NCBI GenBank assembly: GCA_024636425.1
Contig: JAGXHB010000184.1
Span: 1-9,105, forward strand
Length of the DNA stretch: 9,105 nt
Reading direction: 5' to 3'
Origin: Roseobacter sp.
GTDB taxonomy: Bacteria; Pseudomonadota; Alphaproteobacteria; Rhodobacterales; Rhodobacteraceae
Shown here: in pieces, positions 6,007-9,105 of the stretch
Numbering within the stretch: position 1 is the first letter of the stretch
How the letters are laid out: every line of letters begins with the position of its first letter
Notes under the pieces: generated by a model
Databases searched by the model: none
What the model saw: only the letters and a program-made list of their open reading frames with translations
Told to the model about the DNA's origin: nothing
Made by a program: the position numbers and the translations under genes

Positions 6007-6723
6007 TCAGGCGAGCGCCTTGAGGGCTTCTGCGAGGTCGATCGCTCCGTCATAGAGTGCTCGGCCCGATATGGCACCAGAAATGACGCCGGTTTCCTTG
6101 AGCGCCTTGAGATCGGCAAGCGAGCTGACGCCGCCGGAGGCGATCACGGGGATGGAGACGGCGCGGGCCAGATCCGCTGTGGCGCTGATGTTCGGCCCAC
6201 CCATGGCCCCGTCCCGCAGGATATCGGTGTAGATGATCGCCGCGACGCCTGCGTCTTCGAAGGATCTGGCAAGGTCCGTGACCATGATATCGGTCTCGGT
6301 CGCCCAGCCTTTGGTGGCCACGCGGCCGTTGCGCGCATCAATGCCCACTGCGACCTTGCCGGGGAAGGCACGGGCCGCTTCCCGCACCAGATCGGGGTTT
6401 TCGACTGCAACCGTGCCAAGGATCACCCGCGCGAGCCCTTTGTCGAGCCACGCCTCGATCGTGGCCATGTCCCGGATGCCGCCGCCAAGCTGGGCCGGCA
6501 CGTTGCAGGATTTCAGGATCGCCTCGACCGGGGCGGCGTTGACGGGCTGGCCCGCGAAAGCGCCGTTCAGATCGACCAGATGCAGCCAGCTGCATCCCGC
6601 ATCGACGAAGGCGCGGGCCTGTGCTGCGGGGTCCTCATTGAAGACGGTGGATTTTTCCATGTCGCCATGGACAAGCCGCACGGCCTGACCGTCTTTGAGA
6701 TCAATGGCGGGATAAAGGATCAT
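6007..6723 (-). CDS. hisA: Phosphoribosylformimino-AICAR isomerase
   Basis: A (beta/alpha)8 barrel of 238 residues, the usual length. It opens the ProFAR ribose ring by Amadori rearrangement to give PRFAR, the substrate of HisH/HisF. Catalytic residues are visible as Asp8 in YPAIDLKDG and Asp129 in VGIDARNG. Also seen are the phosphate loop QLGGGIRD (78-85), the TDILRDGAMGGPN segment that marks HisA rather than HisF, and IASGGVSS near the end. ATG 6721-6723 has AAGG about 9 bases upstream. It is the first gene of hisA-hisF-hisE and is divergent from a DUF2147 gene. The 141-base region between them must hold promoters for both, unless transcription comes from hisH about 2 kb away through oppositely oriented genes. 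Confidence 0.96.
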   Translation of the reverse strand: MILYPAIDLKDGQAVRLVHGDMEKSTVFNEDPAAQARAFVDAGCSWLHLVDLNGAFAGQPVNAAPVEAILKSCNVPAQLGGGIRDMATIEAWLDKGLARVILGTVAVENPDLVREAARAFPGKVAVGIDARNGRVATKGWATETDIMVTDLARSFEDAGVAAIIYTDILRDGAMGGPNISATADLARAVSIPVIASGGVSSLADLKALKETGVISGAISGRALYDGAIDLAEALKALA

Positions 6724-6756
6724 GGGACTGGCCTTGCACTGTTTCGAGGGTCAAAT

Positions 6757-6788
6757 TGCACGGAGCGCAAGGATTTGCAACGCGTGCA
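6757..6788. promoter_or_regulatory. 32-base imperfect dyad between hisA and DUF2147 gene
   Basis: Two nested inverted repeats share one centre: TGCACG (6757-6762) with CGTGCA (6783-6788), and GCAA (6767-6770) with TTGC (6775-6778). All gaps between blocks are 4 bases. The dyad sits 34 bases before the hisA start and 77 before the divergent gene, a fitting place for an operator. A candidate -35 TTGCCT (6809-6814) for the + gene lies nearby, but no good -10 follows. No regulator is known to me for this pattern. Confidence 0.3.
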
Positions 6789-6864
6789 GGGTGGCCCCTA
6801 CGTCAAGCTTGCCTGAAATACGCAACTGCGCGCAGTATGTCAGGATATCGGGAGGATATACGTG

Positions 6865-7254
6865 ATGAAAAGAACGATCTTGGCTGCAGTTTTGGGTGTA
6901 TTTTCAGCAGGAGCAGCAATGGCCGCCGACCCAGCGGTCGGACTTTGGAAAACGCAACCGGATGATGGTGCCTACGCTTACGTGAAAATAGACCCTTGCG
7001 GGGCAGCGGTCTGCGGAAAGATCCAGCGGACTTTCAAGGGTGCTGATGAATACAACTCTGAAAACATTGGTAAAACGCTCGTGATCGACATGAAGCCGGA
7101 CGGTCAGGGCAACTATGCCGGCCAAGTCTGGCGGCCATCGAACCAGAAAATCTATACCGGCAAGATGTCGGTGTCAGGCAATACGCTGAACTTGTCGGGC
7201 TGCGTGGCGGGTGGGCTTTTATGCTCCAAGCAGACGTGGAGCCGGCTTCAGTAA
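6865..7254 (+). CDS. Exported DUF2147 protein, copy 1
   Basis: A 129-residue small exported protein. The N-terminus is a classic Sec signal peptide (MKRT, hydrophobic core, then GAAMA), with likely cleavage after Ala20. The mature part begins ADPAVGLWKTQ, the DUF2147 opening. It also shows DPCGAAVCGKI (Cys45, Cys50), DMKPDGQGNYAGQVW and the C-terminal GCVAGGLLCSKQTWSRL (Cys113, Cys120). Four cysteines in two pairs suggest disulfides in the periplasm; this is inference. The function of DUF2147 is unknown, and the mature protein is beta-rich and probably soluble. GGGAGG at 6850-6855 fits both GTG 6862 (one residue longer) and ATG 6865; I prefer ATG. It has its own terminator, so it is likely monocistronic. 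The next + gene is a diverged paralogue. Confidence 0.87.
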   Translation: MKRTILAAVLGVFSAGAAMAADPAVGLWKTQPDDGAYAYVKIDPCGAAVCGKIQRTFKGADEYNSENIGKTLVIDMKPDGQGNYAGQVWRPSNQKIYTGKMSVSGNTLNLSGCVAGGLLCSKQTWSRLQ

Positions 7255-7271
7255 ATATGACATAAAACCGT

Positions 7272-7289
7272 ATCCCCCATCTGGGGGAT
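7272..7289. repeat. Perfect 7-bp G/C palindrome in the DUF2147 spacer
   Basis: ATCCCCC (7272-7278) and GGGGGAT (7283-7289) flank ATCT. It lies 17 bases after the copy 1 stop and 10 bases before the terminator stem. It could be an operator of the CCCCC-N4-GGGGG kind, or a 3' UTR hairpin that protects the copy 1 message. The sequence alone does not decide between them. Confidence 0.4.
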
Positions 7290-7298
7290 TGGTGAGAA

Positions 7299-7340
7299 TC
7301 AGGGCGTTGGTGTAGTATAGCACCAGCGCCTTGGTTTTTT
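7299..7340 (+). terminator. Strong Rho-independent terminator between DUF2147 copies
   Basis: Bases 7299-7312 pair with 7321-7334 (14 pairs, three of them G-U) around an 8-base loop, followed at once by six T (7335-7340). It ends the copy 1 transcript and separates the two paralogues into different units. Copy 2 therefore needs a promoter in the 54 bases that follow or overlapping the terminator; I see none that is clear. Confidence 0.9.
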
Positions 7341-7394
7341 GGTAAGGTGCCAAAACGCTGTAAGGCACGTGTGTCGCTTTGGGGAGTGATGCAA

Positions 7395-7787
7395 ATGTTA
7401 AGGAAAAATATATCCGTTTTATGCGCCTTTATGGCGGTATTTGCTGTGCCTGCATCGGCTGATGTCGTGGAAGGCATGTGGAAGTCGGCACCTGACAGGC
7501 ACGGGCTTGTCGTGCATGTGAGGGCCAAGCACTGCGGCAATGCGCTGTGCGGGATCGTTGAACGCGCCAAGGATCGAAGGGGCTATGACACACGCTCTAC
7601 CGCGGTGGGCAAAAGAGTGTTCTGGGACATGGTGCGCCAGCCCGATGGCACCTATGTCGGCACGCTGCTTGAACCCTCTGCCAGCCAGATGCAGACTGCC
7701 ACGATACTGGTGGAAGGCAACGCGATGCGGTTGCAAAAATGCGAAGACGCCGAATGTGACGAGCTGATCTGGACCAGATTGCGCTGA
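7395..7787 (+). CDS. Exported DUF2147 protein, copy 2
   Basis: A 130-residue paralogue of the previous DUF2147 gene. The signal peptide MLRKN, hydrophobic core, VPASA gives likely cleavage after Ala22. The mature part has EGMWKSAPD, HCGNALCGI (Cys47, Cys52), WDMVRQPDGTYVG, and KCEDAECDELIWTRLR at the end (Cys116, Cys121). The order of conserved blocks and all four cysteines match copy 1. By eye only about two dozen positions are identical, so the duplication is old or the genes were acquired separately. The frame opens at ATG 7347, but GGGGAG at 7381-7386 lies 8 bases before ATG 7395, which also gives a normal signal peptide. ATG 7389 is too close to that site. Function unknown, probably periplasmic. 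Confidence 0.85.
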   Translation: MLRKNISVLCAFMAVFAVPASADVVEGMWKSAPDRHGLVVHVRAKHCGNALCGIVERAKDRRGYDTRSTAVGKRVFWDMVRQPDGTYVGTLLEPSASQMQTATILVEGNAMRLQKCEDAECDELIWTRLR

Positions 7788-7852
7788 AAGTCCGGAACGA
7801 CTGTGCTGTCGCGGCGTTCACCTGCTGAACATCAAATGCAGGAGATTTCGCC

Positions 7853-8674
7853 ATGACCACTGTGAAAACGAAGGACGGAACAGCCCTTTACGTCAAGGAC
7901 TGGGGGCAGGGCCGTCCTGTTGTGCTGATCCACGGTTGGCCGCTGTCTGCGGACAGTTGGGAACATCAGGCATTGGCCCTTGCCGAAGCGGGATACCGTG
8001 TCGTCAGCTATGACCGCCGCGGTTTTGGCAGGTCCGAACAGCCGTTTACCGGATACGATTATGACACGCTGGCGGATGATCTCGGGAGCGTGATCGATAC
8101 TCTTGAGCTGAGCGATGCGACGATCATCGGCTTCTCGATGGGCGGGGGCGAAGTGTCGCGGTACATCGCGCGGCACGGCACGCAGAAACTGCGTCAGGCG
8201 GTTCTGGTGTCTTCGATTGCCCCTTTCATGGGCAAGACTGACGACAATCCGGACGGTGTGCCGGACGACGTCTTCAAGGAGATGAAGGCGGGGATCCGCG
8301 AGGACCGCGCAGCCTTCTTCGGGGAATTTTTCGACAACTTCTATGGTGAGGGCACGAAAGCGGGCGGCGTGAGCGATGCGGTTCTGGACTGGACATGGAG
8401 CATGGCAATGATGGGGAGCGTTAAGGCGACGCTCGATTGCGTGGACGCCTTCGGCAAAACCGATCTGCGCCCCGATATGGAAAAATTCGACATACCAACC
8501 CTCGTGATCCATGGCACAGGCGATAAAGTCGTGCCGATCGAACCCTCCGGGCGTCAGGCGGCCAGGATGATCAAGGATGCCACCCTGAAGGAATACGACG
8601 ACGCACCGCATGGACTGACAGCGACCCACGCTGACCAACTGACGCAGGATTTGCTCGAGTTTCTGAAGGATTAA
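7853..8674 (+). CDS. Alpha/beta hydrolase, cofactor-free haloperoxidase/esterase type
   Basis: A 273-residue cytosolic alpha/beta hydrolase (no signal peptide). The full triad is visible: Ser95 in the nucleophile elbow GFSMGG, Asp224 in GTGDKVVP and His253 in APHGL. The oxyanion-hole motif HGWPLSADSW is at 27-36 and YDRRGFGRS at 53-61, both typical of non-haem chloroperoxidase and aryl esterase relatives. The name reflects perhydrolase activity shown for homologues in the presence of organic acids; the natural substrate is likely an ester and cannot be read from sequence. AGGAGA at 7840-7845 precedes ATG by 7 bases. It starts 65 bases after DUF2147 copy 2 with no terminator between, so the two may share a transcript. 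It is convergent with hisH, only 6 bases apart. Confidence 0.88.
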   Translation: MTTVKTKDGTALYVKDWGQGRPVVLIHGWPLSADSWEHQALALAEAGYRVVSYDRRGFGRSEQPFTGYDYDTLADDLGSVIDTLELSDATIIGFSMGGGEVSRYIARHGTQKLRQAVLVSSIAPFMGKTDDNPDGVPDDVFKEMKAGIREDRAAFFGEFFDNFYGEGTKAGGVSDAVLDWTWSMAMMGSVKATLDCVDAFGKTDLRPDMEKFDIPTLVIHGTGDKVVPIEPSGRQAARMIKDATLKEYDDAPHGLTATHADQLTQDLLEFLKD

Positions 8675-8680
8675 AAGATC

Positions 8681-9105
8681 TTATGGTCGCCAGCTGAGAA
8701 AGTTGGCGATCATTTTCAAGCCGGTGGTCTGGCTTTTCTCGGGGTGAAATTGCATGCCCAGCATTGTGCCACGCCCGATCACAGCCGTCACATCGCCCGC
8801 GTAGTCGACATGGGCAAGCCGTTCCGCCGGGTCTGACACCGCCATGTGATAGCTGTGGACAAAATAGGTGTGGTCCCCCGTCGCGATACCCTCGAACACA
8901 GGGTGCGGATGATCAAGGATCAGATCGTTCCACCCCATATGGGGCACCTTGAGCGTCGGATCGGCGGGGGTGATCTTGGTGACCTCGCCGGCGACCCAGT
9001 CAAGGCCTTGCGTATCCTCGTATTCCCGGCCCCACGATGCCATGAGTTGCATGCCCACGCAGATGCCGAGAAACGGGCGTCCCTTGACCTCTACCGCTTC
9101 GACCA
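8681..9105 (-). CDS. hisH: Imidazole glycerol phosphate synthase, glutaminase subunit (3' part)
   Basis: The coding frame is open to the right edge, so the start lies outside the window; 141 C-terminal codons are visible. Class I glutamine amidotransferase: releases ammonia from glutamine and channels it to HisF. The nucleophile elbow GRPFLGICVGMQL is present with the catalytic Cys. The HGWN-like segment PHMGWND and the triad His/Glu in MQFHPEKS near the C-terminus are also visible. The protein ends KMIANFLSWRP. Its partner hisF lies 2.8 kb downstream on the same strand, behind three opposite-strand genes and hisA. By analogy with related genomes hisB would be expected just beyond the right edge, which this window cannot show. 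Confidence 0.95.
   Translation of the reverse strand, partial: VEAVEVKGRPFLGICVGMQLMASWGREYEDTQGLDWVAGEVTKITPADPTLKVPHMGWNDLILDHPHPVFEGIATGDHTYFVHSYHMAVSDPAERLAHVDYAGDVTAVIGRGTMLGMQFHPEKSQTTGLKMIANFLSWRP

Noticed and set aside
5285..6055. 256-codon open frame on + across hisF
   Set aside because: It is antisense to a fully intact hisF and runs through the intergenic palindrome; no domain seen.
7832..8638. 268-codon open frame on - opposite the alpha/beta hydrolase
   Set aside because: The + strand gene has a complete Ser-Asp-His triad and a good ribosome-binding site; the antisense frame has neither.
1..9105. Mobile element, prophage or defence island
   Set aside because: No integrase, transposase, terminal repeats, direct repeats at the tRNA, CRISPR repeats or toxin-antitoxin pairs were seen on either strand. 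tRNA-Tyr is intact and unflanked by an attachment-site duplicate in this window.

Overview
The window is high-GC DNA from an alphaproteobacterium, most likely Rhodobacteraceae (the Roseobacter/Sulfitobacter side). I base this on protein character, on the his gene set and on an intergenic palindrome ending in CCCGAGGATATT, a form I associate with this family. The assignment is by recognition only; no search was run. Almost everything is chromosomal housekeeping. I see no integrase, transposase, phage, toxin or CRISPR signal.

Layout, left to right. (1) The 3' end of a SIMPL-domain (DUF541) gene on + (1-151) runs into a strong terminator and meets metY (O-acetylhomoserine sulfhydrylase) on -. 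(2) Upstream of metY, also on -, is an unnamed cytosolic protein with GT-A glycosyltransferase hallmarks (1652-2656, TTG start). Behind it is tRNA-Tyr(GTA) on -. (3) Divergent from the tRNA, on +, are rlmB (23S rRNA Gm2251 methyltransferase) and a small zinc-ribbon protein. Next comes a 246-base gene-free stretch with a perfect alphaproteobacterial LexA-type site (GTTC-N7-GTTC), paired repeats and a textbook terminator. It is followed by a CoA-binding YccU-type protein. (4) On - is a histidine cluster. hisA, hisF and hisE lie at 4851-6723, and the hisH 3' part lies at 8681-9105 and runs off the right edge. (5) Between hisH and hisA sit three + strand genes: two tandem exported DUF2147 proteins separated by a strong terminator, and an alpha/beta hydrolase of the cofactor-free haloperoxidase/esterase type.

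How they work together: HisE removes pyrophosphate from phosphoribosyl-ATP, HisA isomerises ProFAR to PRFAR, and HisH/HisF convert PRFAR plus glutamine to imidazole glycerol phosphate and AICAR. metY supplies homocysteine for methionine. RlmB and tRNA-Tyr serve translation. The DUF2147 pair is predicted to act in the periplasm, and nothing links it functionally to histidine synthesis apart from position.

I did not find a convincing new multi-gene system. The best leads are the LexA-like site beside a possible structured transcript (4145-4308), the insertion of opposite-strand genes in the his cluster with a 32-base dyad at the hisA/DUF2147 divergent junction, and the unassigned glycosyltransferase-like and zinc-ribbon proteins.
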